The notes beneath the pieces were generated by a model that was not told the DNA's origin, searched no databases, and saw only the letters and a program-made list of their open reading frames with translations. Below, one piece after another: positions 1 through 8,902 of a stretch of DNA of 27,182 nucleotides. Position 1 is the stretch's first letter. Each line of letters starts with the position of its first letter. The position numbers were made by a program, and so were the translations under genes. Origin of the DNA: Deltaproteobacteria bacterium (GTDB lineage Bacteria > Desulfobacterota > Desulfarculia > Adiutricales > Adiutricaceae); assembly GCA_031278795.1 (NCBI GenBank), contig JAITJT010000233.1:1-27182 (forward strand). The letters run 5' to 3'.

Positions 1-102
1 ATGATCGAGTAAATTCCAGACATAATCTTCTCGATACAAAAATATACGCAGTTCGGAGTATTCGTTGAAGCTAAAAAAATTGGAAGCATGGTGCCATGAC
101 AT
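1..102 (-). CDS. 5' part of an unknown gene running off the left edge
   Basis: An open frame reads leftward from an ATG at 102 to the window edge without a stop (34 codons seen). An AGAGGA-type ribosome binding site lies about 8 bases upstream of the ATG. It follows the cobO stop by 14 bases and is on the same strand, so it is probably co-transcribed. The visible N-terminus is rich in aromatic and charged residues (begins MSWHHASNFFSF) and has no signal peptide or membrane segment. I do not recognise the family. The call rests on ribosome binding site, spacing and open frame only. Confidence 0.5.
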   Translation of the reverse strand, partial: MSWHHASNFFSFNEYSELRIFLYREDYVWNLLDH

Positions 103-116
103 AAGGGTATATTCCT

Positions 117-641
117 CTAGAAATCTATTCCTTTTTTGGCGGGTATACCGGAATGGTAGGCATGCTTTATTTCATTCATTTCGGTGACGGTGTTGGCCAG
201 TTCGATAATTTCCGGTGGGCATCCCCTGCCGGTCAGTATCAGGCTCAATTTTTCGGGTTTTCCTTTGATGAACTCGACCATTTCCGGAATGGGAATGAGG
301 CCCTTGTCGAGAGCGATGTTTATCTCGTCTAGGACCAAGAGATCCTTTTCCTGGCTCAGTTTGCGAGCCAGTTCCATGCCCTCCTTGGCTTTGGCGGCGT
401 CCTCGTTGGAGGGGTCGTCCTTGAGGAAACCAAGGCCTATGCGGGCGTAATGGAGGCTTTCCGGGTGCTCTTGCGCGTATTTTTCCAAAAATTTGCTCTC
501 TCCCGAGGGAGCCGATTTTATGAACTGAATAAATCCCGCGGAGTGCCCCTGTCCCAGGGCCCTAATCAAGGTGCCCAGGGAGGCGGTGGTCTTCCCCTTG
601 CCCTTACCGGTGTTAACCAGCACAAGTCCTTTTCCAGCCAT
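117..641 (-). CDS. cobO: Cob(I)alamin adenosyltransferase, CobO/BtuR family
   Basis: The product transfers the adenosyl group of ATP to Co(I) corrinoids, for adenosylcobalamin synthesis or salvage, in the cytoplasm. The N-terminus carries the P-loop of the CobA/CobO/BtuR family (TGKGKGKTT, residues 11-19). Further on are the Walker B-like LLVLDEIN and the late motif LILTGRGCPPEI, all in family order. At 174 residues it is of normal length. I placed the start at the ATG at 641, because a GGAGGT ribosome binding site sits just upstream of it. A TTG at 653 in the same frame would put that site inside the gene. It is transcribed divergently from glmS. No cobalamin riboswitch was recognised in the 148-base gap between them, and no other cobalamin genes are in the window, so salvage is at least as likely as de novo synthesis. 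Confidence 0.93.
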   Translation of the reverse strand: MAGKGLVLVNTGKGKGKTTASLGTLIRALGQGHSAGFIQFIKSAPSGESKFLEKYAQEHPESLHYARIGLGFLKDDPSNEDAAKAKEGMELARKLSQEKDLLVLDEINIALDKGLIPIPEMVEFIKGKPEKLSLILTGRGCPPEIIELANTVTEMNEIKHAYHSGIPAKKGIDF

Positions 642-675
642 TATAACCTCCAAGTCTCATCATATTTTTTGGCTA

Positions 676-707
676 TTGACTTCACATTAAATTAAAAGCA
701 TTATAGC
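676..707. promoter_or_regulatory. Probable divergent promoter region cobO/glmS
   Basis: The gap between cobO and glmS holds TTGACT at 676-681 on the plus strand, followed after 18 bases by ATTATA at 700-705, a plausible glmS promoter. The same six bases read TATAAT on the minus strand, at the right distance for cobO, but without a good -35 there. Both directions could share this AT-rich core. Based on consensus likeness only. Confidence 0.35.
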
Positions 708-789
708 AAATTATGGCAAAACCGACAGCGATTTATCCAAGTGTCCGGGTTTTGGCGACCAAAAGACTCCTTGTTGAGGGAAATTATTC

Positions 790-2628
790 ATGTGTGGCAT
801 TATAGGTATCTTAAGCAAAAAAAACAACGTTGTGCCCAATATTTTAGAGGGTCTCAAACTCCTGGAGTACCGTGGCTACGATTCGGCCGGCATAGCTGTC
901 CTTGACTCGGAGGGCAAGATCGCCCGCCTAAGATCCTCCGGAAAACTGAGCACCCTGGAAAAGAGGCTGGAGACAAGCCCCCTTTCCGGAAGAACCGCCA
1001 TAGGCCACACCCGCTGGGCCACGCATGGGGCCGCCACCGAGGCCAACGCCCATCCCCACGCCACGGAAAAAGTGGCGATGATCCACAACGGCATAATTGA
1101 AAACTACCAAGAGATAAAGACAGAGCTTGAGAGCCTGGGACACGTTTTCGAGAGTCAAACCGACAGTGAGGTGGCCGTTAGGCTGGTGAGCCAAAAACTT
1201 GACGAGGGGCTGACACCCGAGGAGGCGACCGAGGCCGTGTTGAAGCGCCTGGAAGGCGCTTTCGCCCTGGTCTTCCTCTTCGCCCACGAGCCGGATCTAT
1301 TAATTGGAGCCAGAAGGGGCTCGCCTCTGGCCATAGGCTACGGAGACGACTCCGTCTGCCTAGGTTCAGATGCCCTGGCCGTGGGGCCTTTAAGCAACAA
1401 AATATCCTACCTGGATGACGACGACTGGGTAACGGTGAGGGGCTCCAATGTGATAATTAAAACTGGAGCTGGCGAGGTGGTGAGCCGCCCGGTCAAGAAC
1501 CTGGATCCGGTCTTCCGCTTCAACCTAGGGAAAAGCGGCTATCAGCACTTCATGCAAAAGGAGATATTCGAGCAGCCCCAGGTTACGGGCGACACCCTGA
1601 AAACCCTTCTGGAGCCCTCTGGCGGGAAACTAACGCTTCCTGAGGCCATTCCCTTTGATATAGCTAGGGCCACGAGGTTCAATATAGTCGCCTGCGGCAC
1701 CTCATATTACGCCGCTATGGTGGGGAAATACTGGATAGAGAAGCTCGCCAGGATTCCGGTGGACATCGACGTGGCTTCAGAGTTCCGCTACCGCAACCCG
1801 GTCTTAAGCCCGGGCTCGGTTTCCATCTTTATCTCCCAGTCAGGTGAGACGGCCGACACCTTGGCCGCCTTGCGCTTCTGCAAGGCGGCTGGCCAACACA
1901 TTCTAAGTATAGTTAACGTCAAGGAGAGCAGCATAGACCGGGAGTCGGACGCTAGTTTGCTCACCATGGCGGGCCCGGAGTTCGGGGTGGCCTCCACCAA
2001 GGCCTTCACGGCCCAGCTGACACTTCTGGCGGCCATAGCCATCAATCTGGCCAGTAAAAACGGCCTACTCGCATCTAGCGAGGAGAGCCGACTGATTAGG
2101 CTTCTCCTGGAGGCACCGGCTATAATGGCCGAGATTTTAAGCCGCAGTGAGGAGATAAGCCAAATATCCAAGGACATCCTCTCGGTTTCCCGGGATGTCC
2201 TCTTCATAGGCCGGGGCTCAAGCTATCCCATAGCCCTGGAAGGGGCTCTGAAGCTAAAGGAGATATCCTACATCCACGCCGAGGGCTACGCGGCCGGTGA
2301 GATTAAACACGGGCCCATCGCCCTGGTGGACAAGGACGTGCCGGTAATAGTCCTCGCTCCCACCAATGAGCTCTTCCCCAAGATAGTTTCCAACCTGGAG
2401 GAGGTGAGCGCCCGGGAGGGGCAGATAGTCTTCATAGGGGATTCCAAGGGCTATGAGAAGATCAAATCAAAACTAGCGGCCAGCCTGGTCGTGCAACCAT
2501 TGGATCCATTTATAGTGCCTCTTGTCTATGCCATTCCGGTGCAGCTCTTAGCCTATCATACTGCCGTATTTAAAGGAACAGACGCGGATCAGCCCAGAAA
2601 CTTGGCGAAAAGCGTCACTGTGGAGTAA
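790..2628 (+). CDS. glmS: Glutamine--fructose-6-phosphate aminotransferase (isomerizing)
   Basis: The enzyme makes glucosamine-6-phosphate from fructose-6-phosphate and glutamine, the first step towards UDP-GlcNAc for peptidoglycan and LPS. The N-terminal class II glutaminase domain starts MCGIIGIL, so Cys2 becomes the N-terminal nucleophile after Met removal. Glutaminase motifs follow (YRGYDSAG, GHTRWATHG, HNGIIEN, TDSEV). Two SIS sugar-isomerase domains occupy roughly residues 290-430 and 460-600, with FISQSGETADT, EGYAAGEIKHGP and the C-terminal AKSVTVE. At 612 residues it is full length. A GAGGG site lies about 9 bases upstream of the ATG. No glmS ribozyme is expected in this type of organism, and the leader is short. 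It stands alone, divergent from cobO. Confidence 0.98.
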   Translation: MCGIIGILSKKNNVVPNILEGLKLLEYRGYDSAGIAVLDSEGKIARLRSSGKLSTLEKRLETSPLSGRTAIGHTRWATHGAATEANAHPHATEKVAMIHNGIIENYQEIKTELESLGHVFESQTDSEVAVRLVSQKLDEGLTPEEATEAVLKRLEGAFALVFLFAHEPDLLIGARRGSPLAIGYGDDSVCLGSDALAVGPLSNKISYLDDDDWVTVRGSNVIIKTGAGEVVSRPVKNLDPVFRFNLGKSGYQHFMQKEIFEQPQVTGDTLKTLLEPSGGKLTLPEAIPFDIARATRFNIVACGTSYYAAMVGKYWIEKLARIPVDIDVASEFRYRNPVLSPGSVSIFISQSGETADTLAALRFCKAAGQHILSIVNVKESSIDRESDASLLTMAGPEFGVASTKAFTAQLTLLAAIAINLASKNGLLASSEESRLIRLLLEAPAIMAEILSRSEEISQISKDILSVSRDVLFIGRGSSYPIALEGALKLKEISYIHAEGYAAGEIKHGPIALVDKDVPVIVLAPTNELFPKIVSNLEEVSAREGQIVFIGDSKGYEKIKSKLAASLVVQPLDPFIVPLVYAIPVQLLAYHTAVFKGTDADQPRNLAKSVTVE

Positions 2629-2673
2629 TAGTATCTATAAATTTTTAATTTAACTATACATAGTAAATAATTC

Positions 2674-2705
2674 AAGCAATTTACTTAAACTGTATTAAAT
2701 TGCTT
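2674..2705 (+). repeat. 10-bp perfect hairpin after glmS
   Basis: AAGCAATTTA at 2674-2683 pairs perfectly with TAAATTGCTT at 2696-2705 around a 12-base loop. It lies 46 bases after the glmS stop and abuts the tandem repeat. No U-run follows, so it is at best a weak or Rho-assisted 3'-end structure. Confidence 0.5.
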
Positions 2706-2710
2706 AGATT

Positions 2711-2836
2711 GTTAAGATGGCTAAGATAGCTAAGATGGCTAAGATAGCTAAGATGGCTAAGATGCCTAAGATGGCTAAGATGTCTAAGATGGCTAAGATG
2801 CCTAAGATGGCTAAGATAGCTAAGATAGCTAAGATA
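2711..2836 (+). repeat. Minisatellite: 14 units of 9 bp (consensus GCTAAGATG)
   Basis: Fourteen contiguous 9-base units read GCTAAGAT(G/A), with scattered first-position variants (CCTAAGATG, TCTAAGATG, GTTAAGATG). A 14-base direct repeat, ATTGCTTAGATTGT, flanks the array at 2699-2712 and 2860-2873. As 9 is a multiple of 3, one plus-strand frame stays open: an ATG at 2717 to TAG at 2840-2842 would give a 41-residue peptide with Lys at every third position and Met/Ile and Ala/Pro/Ser between. No ribosome binding site precedes that ATG, so translation is unlikely as written. It lies between glmS and the purine promoter. There are no spacers, so it is not a CRISPR. Origin is probably replication slippage; function is unknown. 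Confidence 0.97.
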
Positions 2837-2957
2837 GCTTAGTTTCTTACATTGCCTTGATTGCTTAGATTGTAGCTAATAACAGAGCGCTAAATACATC
2901 TGCTTCTTTTCTCATTTTTATTGACGCAGTAGCAATACACTAGCGCTACTCATTCTC

Positions 2958-2985
2958 TTGTATTTTTTTTCAATACTCTTATAAT
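2958..2985 (+). promoter_or_regulatory. Sigma-70-type promoter of the purine operon
   Basis: TTGTAT at 2958-2963, a 16-base spacer and a perfect TATAAT at 2980-2985. Transcription would start near 2992. This rules out the GTG at 2986 as the purC start, because it would lie upstream of the transcript. Confidence 0.65.
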
Positions 2986-3081
2986 GTGGGAGTTCTTGTT
3001 CAAAAATCCGCCTCTACCTCCGCTTCCATGCCCTTCCTCCTATCAAATCTAGTATCAAGGAGTACGCCCCAGGCGTTAATG

Positions 3082-3786
3082 ATGAGTTCCAAACTTCTTT
3101 ACGAAGGTAAAGCCAAGAAGATCTATGAAACTGACAACCCGTCAGAGCTTCTGGTCTATTACAAAGACGACGCCACGGCCTTTAATGGCGAGAAAAAAGG
3201 CCAAATAAACTCTAAAGGCCTATTAAATAACGCAATTAGCACTCTTTTCTTTCAATTGCTAGAGAAAGAGGGCATTTCTACTCATTTTATAAAGAACATT
3301 GATGAGCGCTCCATGCTGGTGAAGGCTCTCACCATAATTCCTCTGGAGGTTGTGGTTCGGAACATCGCGGCCGGAAGCCTCTCCAAGCGCATAGGTCTTC
3401 CCGAAGGGCAGATGCTCAAAGAGCCCATTGTGGAGTTTTATTACAAAGACGACGCATTGGGCGATCCATTGATTAATGAGTACCACGTGGCTATTTTAGG
3501 TGCTGCTAGCCCGGAAGAGTTGAAAGAGTTGGCCGAGACAGGGCTTAAGATCAATTCAATCCTCTATAAATACCTGCTTACGCGCAAGGTAAAACTGGTG
3601 GATTTCAAGCTGGAATTCGGGAAAACCAAGGACGGGACCATCCTCCTGGGCGACGAGATATCGCCCGACACCTGCCGTTTCTGGGACTCTGACACCAATG
3701 AAAAACTGGACAAGGATCGCTTCCGTCGGGACTTGGGTCAGGTGGAAGAGGCCTACCAAGAAATGTACAAACGTCTAAAAGGATAA
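3082..3786 (+). CDS. purC: Phosphoribosylaminoimidazole-succinocarboxamide synthase
   Basis: SAICAR synthetase joins CAIR and aspartate using ATP, in de novo purine synthesis. The start [15 protein letters not shown] is the family's ATP-binding beginning, as in Bacillus PurC. It is followed by ATAFNGEKK, the hallmark [26 protein letters not shown] and DFKLEFG, and by [12 protein letters not shown] near the C-terminus. I chose the second of two tandem ATGs (3079 and 3082), giving 234 residues, because family members begin a few residues before LLYEGK. The frame is open back to a GTG at 2986, but that lies upstream of the predicted transcript start. The nearest strong site (AAGGAG, 3057-3062) is 16-20 bases away, so initiation is not textbook. 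First gene of purCSQLF. Confidence 0.96.
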   Translation: MSSKLLYEGKAKKIYETDNPSELLVYYKDDATAFNGEKKGQINSKGLLNNAISTLFFQLLEKEGISTHFIKNIDERSMLVKALTIIPLEVVVRNIAAGSLSKRIGLPEGQMLKEPIVEFYYKDDALGDPLINEYHVAILGAASPEELKELAETGLKINSILYKYLLTRKVKLVDFKLEFGKTKDGTILLGDEISPDTCRFWDSDTNEKLDKDRFRRDLGQVEEAYQEMYKRLKG

Positions 3787-3794
3787 AAAGCAAA

Positions 3795-4055
3795 ATGAAA
3801 TTCAAGGCAACTGTGCGGGTAGTGCTGAAGCCTAGCGTGCTTGACCCGCAAGGCATAGCTTTAGAGCGGGCGCTGAAGAGCATGGGCGGCGAATCCGTGA
3901 GCTCAGTCAGGGTGGGAAAGATTATTGAGATCATCCTGGATGGTTCCAATGAGTCGGAAATCAAGGACCTGGTCAACAAGTGGGCTGACCAGCTCCTGGC
4001 CAACCCCAACATGGAGACCTACAGTCTCGAACTGGTGCATGTCCATGAAGCTTAA
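3795..4055 (+). CDS. purS: Phosphoribosylformylglycinamidine synthase subunit PurS
   Basis: PurS is the small structural subunit that bridges PurQ and PurL in the three-part FGAR amidotransferase complex. The 86 residues match the family in length and layout: a beta strand at the start (KFKATVRVVLKPSVLDPQG), the helix segment IALERALKSMG, then VSSVRVGKIIEI. It begins 8 bases after the purC stop, and its end overlaps purQ by 11 bases. Its presence fits the short form of PurL encoded downstream, since long PurL proteins do not need PurS. The assignment rests on both sequence and context. Confidence 0.95.
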   Translation: MKFKATVRVVLKPSVLDPQGIALERALKSMGGESVSSVRVGKIIEIILDGSNESEIKDLVNKWADQLLANPNMETYSLELVHVHEA

Positions 4056-4758
4056 AGCAGCGGTAGTAGTCTTCCCCGGTTCCAACTGCGATCAGGACTG
4101 CGTCCGCGCCTGGGAGTTTGTGACCGGTGGAAAGGCGAAACTAATCTGGCACAAGACCAGCAAGATTGATGATTTTGACGTGGTCATACTTCCCGGAGGT
4201 TTCTCCTTCGGGGATTACCTGCGCTCCGGGGCTATCGCCAGGTTCTCTCCCATCATGGGCGAGGTGCAGCGCCTGGCGGAACAGGGAAAGCTCATACTTG
4301 GCATCTGCAACGGTTTTCAGATATTAACCGAGGCCGGTCTGCTTCCAGGGTCCCTCATCCGCAACAAGGGGCTCAAGTATATCTGCAAAGACGTATACGT
4401 ACGGGTGGAAAACAACAACACCCCCTTCACCAAGTGCTACAAGGACGGCCAAGTTCTGCGCATCCCCATCTCCCACGGTGAAGGCAATTATACCATTCCA
4501 ATTCCGGAGCTGAGAAAACTGCAAGACACGGGAAGAATAGTCCTTCGCTACTCCAACATGGACGGAACCATACTACCCAACACCGCACCCAACGGATCTG
4601 TTGACAACATAGCTGGAATAATAAACGAAGAAGGTAATGTCCTGGGAATAATGCCCCATCCTGAACGCGTCTCGGACAAGCAGCTGGGAGGCGTGGATGG
4701 TACGCAGTTCTGGGTATCCATAGTAGAAACTCTTAGGGTCAAAGGCATCATGATATGA
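4045..4758 (+). CDS. purQ: Phosphoribosylformylglycinamidine synthase subunit PurQ (glutaminase)
   Basis: PurQ is the class I glutamine amidotransferase that supplies ammonia to PurL for FGAM formation. It begins with the family strand [15 protein letters not shown]. The nucleophile Cys88 sits in LGICNGFQ, and the late MPHPER carries the catalytic His and Glu. The [13 protein letters not shown] signature is also present. At 237 residues it is of normal size. The frame is open back to 3925, but homology begins at the ATG at 4045 (an ATG two codons earlier at 4039 is also possible). Both lie inside the end of purS, so translation is coupled. It overlaps purL by four bases (ATGA). Confidence 0.97.
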   Translation: MKLKAAVVVFPGSNCDQDCVRAWEFVTGGKAKLIWHKTSKIDDFDVVILPGGFSFGDYLRSGAIARFSPIMGEVQRLAEQGKLILGICNGFQILTEAGLLPGSLIRNKGLKYICKDVYVRVENNNTPFTKCYKDGQVLRIPISHGEGNYTIPIPELRKLQDTGRIVLRYSNMDGTILPNTAPNGSVDNIAGIINEEGNVLGIMPHPERVSDKQLGGVDGTQFWVSIVETLRVKGIMI

Positions 4759-6968
4759 GTGAAGCTCAAGAAGACAAATGGTCAGAACACGGTCTCACTA
4801 AGGAAGAATACTCACGTCTTCTGAAAATCCTGGGACGCCAGCCAAATTACCTTGAGCTCGCCCTCTTTGGCATCATGTGGTCTGAGCACTGCTGCTACAA
4901 GCACTCCAAAGAGCAGCTGAAGAAGCTCCCCACCGAGGCGCACTTTGTTATTCAAGGCCCGGGCGAGAACGCTGGAATAGTGGACGTGGGCGAAGGCGTG
5001 GGCGTGGTCTTTAAGATTGAGAGCCACAACCATCCATCAGCCATAGAACCTTACCAGGGTGCAGCCACCGGCGTGGGCGGTATTATCCGCGACATCTTCA
5101 CCATGGGCGCAAGACCCGTGGCTATCTTGGACAGCCTCCGCTTTGGCCTTCCCCAGGATCACAAGACCAAGAGCCTGGTAAACGGTGTGGTCTCAGGTAT
5201 TGGCGGCTACGGCAACTGCATGGGCATTCCCACCGTGGGCGGAGAGACCTTTTTCCACCCGGCATACGCTGGAAATCCGCTAATAAACGCCATGTGCGTG
5301 GGTTTTGTGGACACGCGGAAGATCTTTAAAGGCACGGCCACGGGCGTGGGAAACCTGGTGCTTCTGGTTGGATCGAGAACTGGCCGGGACGGCATCAAAG
5401 GCGCTAGCTTTGCCTCAGTGGAGCTCAGCGACAGCGACCCGGACAAGCGCCACAACGTTCAGGTGGGCGATCCCTTCATGGAGAAGCTGGTGATGGAGGC
5501 GACTCTGGAGATACTGGAGAACGGTCTGGCCGTGGGCGTTCAGGACCTGGGCGCCGCGGGTTTAACCTGCTCGGGATGCGAGATGGCTAGCCGCGGTAGA
5601 TCCGGTATCGCCCTGGATCTGGACTTAGTTCCGCTCAGAGAAGAAGGCCTCGCTGACTGGGAGATAATGTTATCGGAGTCCCAGGAACGCATGCTCATGG
5701 TCATAAAGCCTGAAAACCTAGACGCTGTTAAATCCATCTGCGACAAGTGGGACGTGCCCTGCACGGCCATAGGTCAGGTGACGGATGACGACTGTTTCGT
5801 GCTTCGTCGAGGTGAAAAGGTTTTAGCTATCATTCCCTCCATCTTTTTAACCGAGAAGGCCCCGGTCTACTCTCCGCCCATGGAGGAACCAGCGAGCTAC
5901 CAGCCGCTAAAAAAGGTGGACGTCTCATTAGCCGCCCAACAAAAAGATTTGCTAACGCTTTTCAAAAGGTTAGTAGCCTCGCCCAACATAGCGGCCAAGG
6001 AATGGATCTATGAGCAGTACGACACCACAGTGGGTATAAACACGGTGCTGGGCCCCGCCGGGGACGCCTGTGTCATGAGAATTCCAGGCACCAGGAAAGG
6101 GCTAGCCATCACCTGCGACTGCAACAGCCGCTTTGTGATGTTGGATCCCTACTGGGGCACGGCCATCGCCGTGGCCGAGGCCGCGCTCAACATAGCGGTT
6201 ACCGGCGCCAAGCCCATGGCCATAACCAACTGTTTGAATTTTGGAAGCCCGGAAAATCCAGAGGTCTTCTGGCAGTTCTCCAAGGCCGTGGACGGCCTGG
6301 CCGAGGCCGCTAAACGCCTGGATACCCCCATAACCGGCGGTAACGTGAGTTTCTACAACGAATACGACGGCTATCCGGTCTACCCCACCCCAGTCATTGG
6401 CATGATTGGCGTAATTGACGACGTAGACAACAAGAACTCCCACTTTTTCAAAAACCCGGGCGATCATGTCATCATGATAGGGCGCTCCTTAGAGGAGTTT
6501 GGCGGATCGGAAGTGCATTATCTCCTAACCGGCCGGGACGAGGGCCACGTGCCCTTTTTGAACCTGGACATGGCGGCTAGGATTAACGCCTTCCTCTGCG
6601 ACTGCACAAAACTCCACTATCTGGAGTCGGCGCATAACATCTCTGAAGGCGGTCTGGCTGTGGCCTTGTTGGAGGCCTGCTCAACTAGGCATTTGGGAAT
6701 AAATCTGGAATGGAACGACAACATATCAGCGGCGGCTTCCTTTTTTGGCGAGGCCCAGTTACGGGTCATCGTCTCAGTATCCCCTGAGAAGTTGGAAGAT
6801 TTCATGAAATACCTCTTCGACTTCAATCTTTCTTATCTATCACTGGGAAAGGTTACCGCTGACAATCGTTTCGTCTTGAGGTACAACAACACAGTGACCC
6901 TGGAAACCAACTTAGACGAGCTCAAGACTATTTGGCTTACTTCTTTGCAAAAACAGGTGGAGATCTAA
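4755..6968 (+). CDS. purL: Phosphoribosylformylglycinamidine synthase subunit PurL (short form)
   Basis: PurL is the ATP-dependent synthetase subunit turning FGAR into FGAM with ammonia from PurQ. At 737 residues it is the small, Bacillus-type PurL, consistent with separate purS and purQ genes. Visible motifs in order are [47 protein letters not shown], then in the second half [14 protein letters not shown] and [10 protein letters not shown], and near the end [12 protein letters not shown]. These define the two internally repeated AIRS-like ATP-binding halves. The start ATG overlaps the purQ stop by four bases, which implies coupled translation and matched amounts of the subunits. Confidence 0.98.
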   Translation: MSEAQEDKWSEHGLTKEEYSRLLKILGRQPNYLELALFGIMWSEHCCYKHSKEQLKKLPTEAHFVIQGPGENAGIVDVGEGVGVVFKIESHNHPSAIEPYQGAATGVGGIIRDIFTMGARPVAILDSLRFGLPQDHKTKSLVNGVVSGIGGYGNCMGIPTVGGETFFHPAYAGNPLINAMCVGFVDTRKIFKGTATGVGNLVLLVGSRTGRDGIKGASFASVELSDSDPDKRHNVQVGDPFMEKLVMEATLEILENGLAVGVQDLGAAGLTCSGCEMASRGRSGIALDLDLVPLREEGLADWEIMLSESQERMLMVIKPENLDAVKSICDKWDVPCTAIGQVTDDDCFVLRRGEKVLAIIPSIFLTEKAPVYSPPMEEPASYQPLKKVDVSLAAQQKDLLTLFKRLVASPNIAAKEWIYEQYDTTVGINTVLGPAGDACVMRIPGTRKGLAITCDCNSRFVMLDPYWGTAIAVAEAALNIAVTGAKPMAITNCLNFGSPENPEVFWQFSKAVDGLAEAAKRLDTPITGGNVSFYNEYDGYPVYPTPVIGMIGVIDDVDNKNSHFFKNPGDHVIMIGRSLEEFGGSEVHYLLTGRDEGHVPFLNLDMAARINAFLCDCTKLHYLESAHNISEGGLAVALLEACSTRHLGINLEWNDNISAAASFFGEAQLRVIVSVSPEKLEDFMKYLFDFNLSYLSLGKVTADNRFVLRYNNTVTLETNLDELKTIWLTSLQKQVEI

Positions 6969-6994
6969 TCCCATCAAAGGTTTTATAATTTAAG

Positions 6995-8380
6995 ATGAAC
7001 AATTCTTCTGACGCGAATCATGAAACAAGCCGCTTTGTTCCCAATCGCTGGCACGAGGAGTGCGGGATTTTCGGCATCTTCGCCCCGGGTAAACCGGTGG
7101 GCGACCTTTGCTATCTAGGACTCTTCGCGCTCCAGCACCGCGGCCAGGAAAGCGCGGGCATATCGGTCACCAACGGCCTGCATATAGATACGGTTAAGGG
7201 CATGGGGCTCATGAGTGTGGCCTTTCGGGAAAGCCGCCCTACCCTTGATGGTCACGCGGCCATTGGTCATGTTCGCTACTCCACCACGGGCGCCAGCCAC
7301 CACTCCAATATCCATCCCATATTCGCCTACTCCAGAGACGGCTTTATAGGTCTTGGGCACAACGGCAATCTCACCAACGCCGATGAGCTCAAAGCTAAGA
7401 TGATTGACCAAGGCGTCAAGTTTCAGACCACAACCGATAGTGAAGTTATTTTAAATCTCATCGCGCTTTCCAAGGAGCCCGATCTGGTAGCGCGTATAGA
7501 GCAAAGCCTTTTGCAGGTTACTGGCGCTTTCAGCCTAGTTATCATGACTCCTGACAAACTAATTGGCGTGCGCGACCCCTCTGGCTACAGACCCCTCTGT
7601 CTTGGTAAAATACCAGGAGGTGGTCTCGCCATATCATCTGAAAGCTGCGGACTCGATGCCGTCAAAGCTGAGCTCATAAGGGAAGTTGAGCCAGGCGAGA
7701 TGCTAATCATTGATAAGAACGGCTATGAGTCCAGGATCTACAAAAAATCAGAGCTCCACACGGCTTGCGTCTTTGAGTACATCTACTTCGCCAGGCCCGA
7801 TAGCGTCATGAGCGGCCTCAGCGTCTGGAAGACCAGGTTCCGCCTTGGTCAGCAGCTGGCCAAAGAGTTCAAACACACGGCGGATCTGGTCATGCCGGTG
7901 CCTGACACGGGCATCACCGCGGCCTTGGGCTTCAGCGAGGAAAGCGGCCTCCCCTACACCGAGGGCCTCATCAAGAACCGCTATGTGGGGAGAAGCTTCA
8001 TCATGCCCGAGCAACTCTCCCGGGAGGCCACCGTGGAGATGAAGCTCAATCCCATAAGAACTAATCTTGTGGATAAAAAGGTGGTGCTTATTGATGACTC
8101 CATTGTAAGAGGCACCACCAGCGCTAAAATTATCTCACTACTTAGGAAAGCCGGAGCCAAGGAGGTGCACCTCTGCGTCTCCTCACCTCCCATCACCCAC
8201 CCTTGCTATTACGGTATAGACACCTCCATCCGCAAAGAGCTAATTGCCGCGGTGAAAAGTGTTTCTGAGATTCAGGAATTTTTAAAACTCGACAGCCTCC
8301 ATTACCTCTCCAAACAGGGGCTCTTGGACGCTGTAAATGATCCCTCTCAATGTGAAAGCTGTATGGAATGTTTCACCTAA
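6995..8380 (+). CDS. purF: Amidophosphoribosyltransferase, Fe-S type
   Basis: The enzyme commits PRPP to purine synthesis by making phosphoribosylamine with glutamine nitrogen. A 22-residue leader precedes Cys23 (HEECGIFGIF), the nucleophile exposed after propeptide cleavage. Glutaminase motifs follow (LFALQHRGQESAGI, GHVRYSTTG, HNGNL, TDSEV). The PRPP loop is KVVLIDDSIVRGTTS. Cysteines in HTACVFEYIYFARPDS, THPCYYGID and the terminal CESCMECF match the positions that hold a 4Fe-4S cluster in Bacillus PurF, so this is the oxygen-sensitive clade. At 461 residues it is of normal length. It lies 26 bases after purL and ends the operon. The ribosome binding site is weak. Confidence 0.98.
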   Translation: MNNSSDANHETSRFVPNRWHEECGIFGIFAPGKPVGDLCYLGLFALQHRGQESAGISVTNGLHIDTVKGMGLMSVAFRESRPTLDGHAAIGHVRYSTTGASHHSNIHPIFAYSRDGFIGLGHNGNLTNADELKAKMIDQGVKFQTTTDSEVILNLIALSKEPDLVARIEQSLLQVTGAFSLVIMTPDKLIGVRDPSGYRPLCLGKIPGGGLAISSESCGLDAVKAELIREVEPGEMLIIDKNGYESRIYKKSELHTACVFEYIYFARPDSVMSGLSVWKTRFRLGQQLAKEFKHTADLVMPVPDTGITAALGFSEESGLPYTEGLIKNRYVGRSFIMPEQLSREATVEMKLNPIRTNLVDKKVVLIDDSIVRGTTSAKIISLLRKAGAKEVHLCVSSPPITHPCYYGIDTSIRKELIAAVKSVSEIQEFLKLDSLHYLSKQGLLDAVNDPSQCESCMECFT

Positions 8381-8382
8381 TT

Positions 8383-8421
8383 AATCTAATTGCATTATAT
8401 ATATAATAAAATTATTAGATT
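8383..8421 (+). terminator. Nested AT-rich hairpin after purF
   Basis: AATCTAAT (8383-8390) pairs with ATTAGATT (8414-8421) and encloses the 14-base palindrome ATTATATATATAAT (8394-8407). It lies directly after the purF stop, and a short T-run follows at 8427-8431. It could end the purine operon transcript, but it is weak in GC and may be only AT-rich symmetry. Confidence 0.4.
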
Positions 8422-8495
8422 TAGCATTTTTAGAGATTAACATCCGTATTACTACTATAATTATACCACAATTCCTAAAATAACTGCGAGGATTT

Positions 8496-8795
8496 ATGAA
8501 CAAAACTCAGCTTATCGAAGCCATGTACAGGCGAATGTCATCCTCCAGCAAAACCTTTAAAACCTATCGCACCAATCAGATGGTGGTGGATCGTTTTTTT
8601 GAAATTATCCACGATGGAATCTTGGCCGACCAAAGAATCGTAATTCGTGGTTTCGGAGTATTCGTCGTAAAAAATTACCGCTCTTACATGGGCCGAGACC
8701 CCAGGACTGGTGAGCAGGTGCTGGTGGACTCCAAGAGATTGCCCTTTTTTAAACCTGGCAAACATCTCAAGAAAACCGTGGACATTATGGAATAG
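8496..8795 (+). CDS. HU/IHF-family DNA-bending protein
   Basis: A 99-residue member of the bacterial histone-like HU/IHF family, which binds and bends DNA as a dimer. The central VIRGFGVFVVKNY is the family core, GRDPRTGE is the beta-arm start (usually GRNPRTG), and LPFFKPGKHLKKTV is the usual C-terminal helix. The N-terminal helix begins with MNKTQLIEAM. It has about 10 extra residues (around YRRMSSSSKTFKTY) between helix 1 and 2, closer to IHF-like variants of deltaproteobacteria than to plain HU. A GAGG site precedes the ATG by 7-8 bases, and a TATAAT lies at 8456-8461. It is a single gene between the purine operon and the sigma-28-like promoter. Which IHF/HU subgroup it belongs to cannot be told by eye. 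Confidence 0.9.
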   Translation: MNKTQLIEAMYRRMSSSSKTFKTYRTNQMVVDRFFEIIHDGILADQRIVIRGFGVFVVKNYRSYMGRDPRTGEQVLVDSKRLPFFKPGKHLKKTVDIME

Positions 8796-8813
8796 TCGCC
8801 TTATAAATTGTCT

Positions 8814-8840
8814 TAAGTTTATCCTTCCAGTGGTCGATAA
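8814..8840 (+). promoter_or_regulatory. Sigma-28 (FliA)-like promoter
   Basis: TAAG (8814-8817), a spacer of exactly 15 bases and GTCGATAA (8833-8840) match the flagellar sigma-28 consensus TAAA-N15-GCCGATAA at 3 of 4 and 7 of 8 bases. The spacing is the canonical one. It lies about 60 bases ahead of the small gene at 8903, in the right direction. The match was made by eye. Confidence 0.6.
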
Positions 8841-8902
8841 GGATATAGCCTTAACAGAGATTTCAGGAATAGAGATCTCATTTTTCTACCATGGAGGGTT
8901 GG

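Larger units (their letters stand above)
2629..3081. other. Intergenic region glmS-purC
   Basis: This 453-base stretch holds the hairpin, the 9-bp minisatellite and the purC promoter listed separately. The remainder (2874-2957) is AT-rich with no recognisable gene. About 90 bases between the inferred transcription start and the purC start codon form the leader. I saw no purine riboswitch core in it. Confidence 0.7.

Noticed and set aside
642..789. Cobalamin riboswitch ahead of cobO
   Set aside because: The leader is only about 50 bases and no B12-box-like sequence was seen.
876..1287. Long antisense frames within glmS (and similar frames in purL, purF, leuC and pgk)
   Set aside because: Shadow frames of GC-rich genes; none has a ribosome binding site or protein-like pattern.
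2711..2836. CRISPR array
   Set aside because: Units are contiguous 9-mers without spacers and no cas gene is near.
2986..3081. N-terminal extension of purC from a GTG at 2986
   Set aside because: The GTG abuts the TATAAT box and would lie upstream of the transcript start; PurC homology begins at about 3082.
2992..3081. Purine riboswitch ahead of purC
   Set aside because: The leader shows no three-way junction or conserved purine-riboswitch core.
3925..4044. Longer PurQ from an upstream ATG
   Set aside because: The extra 40 residues lie wholly inside purS in another frame and have no homology to PurQ.
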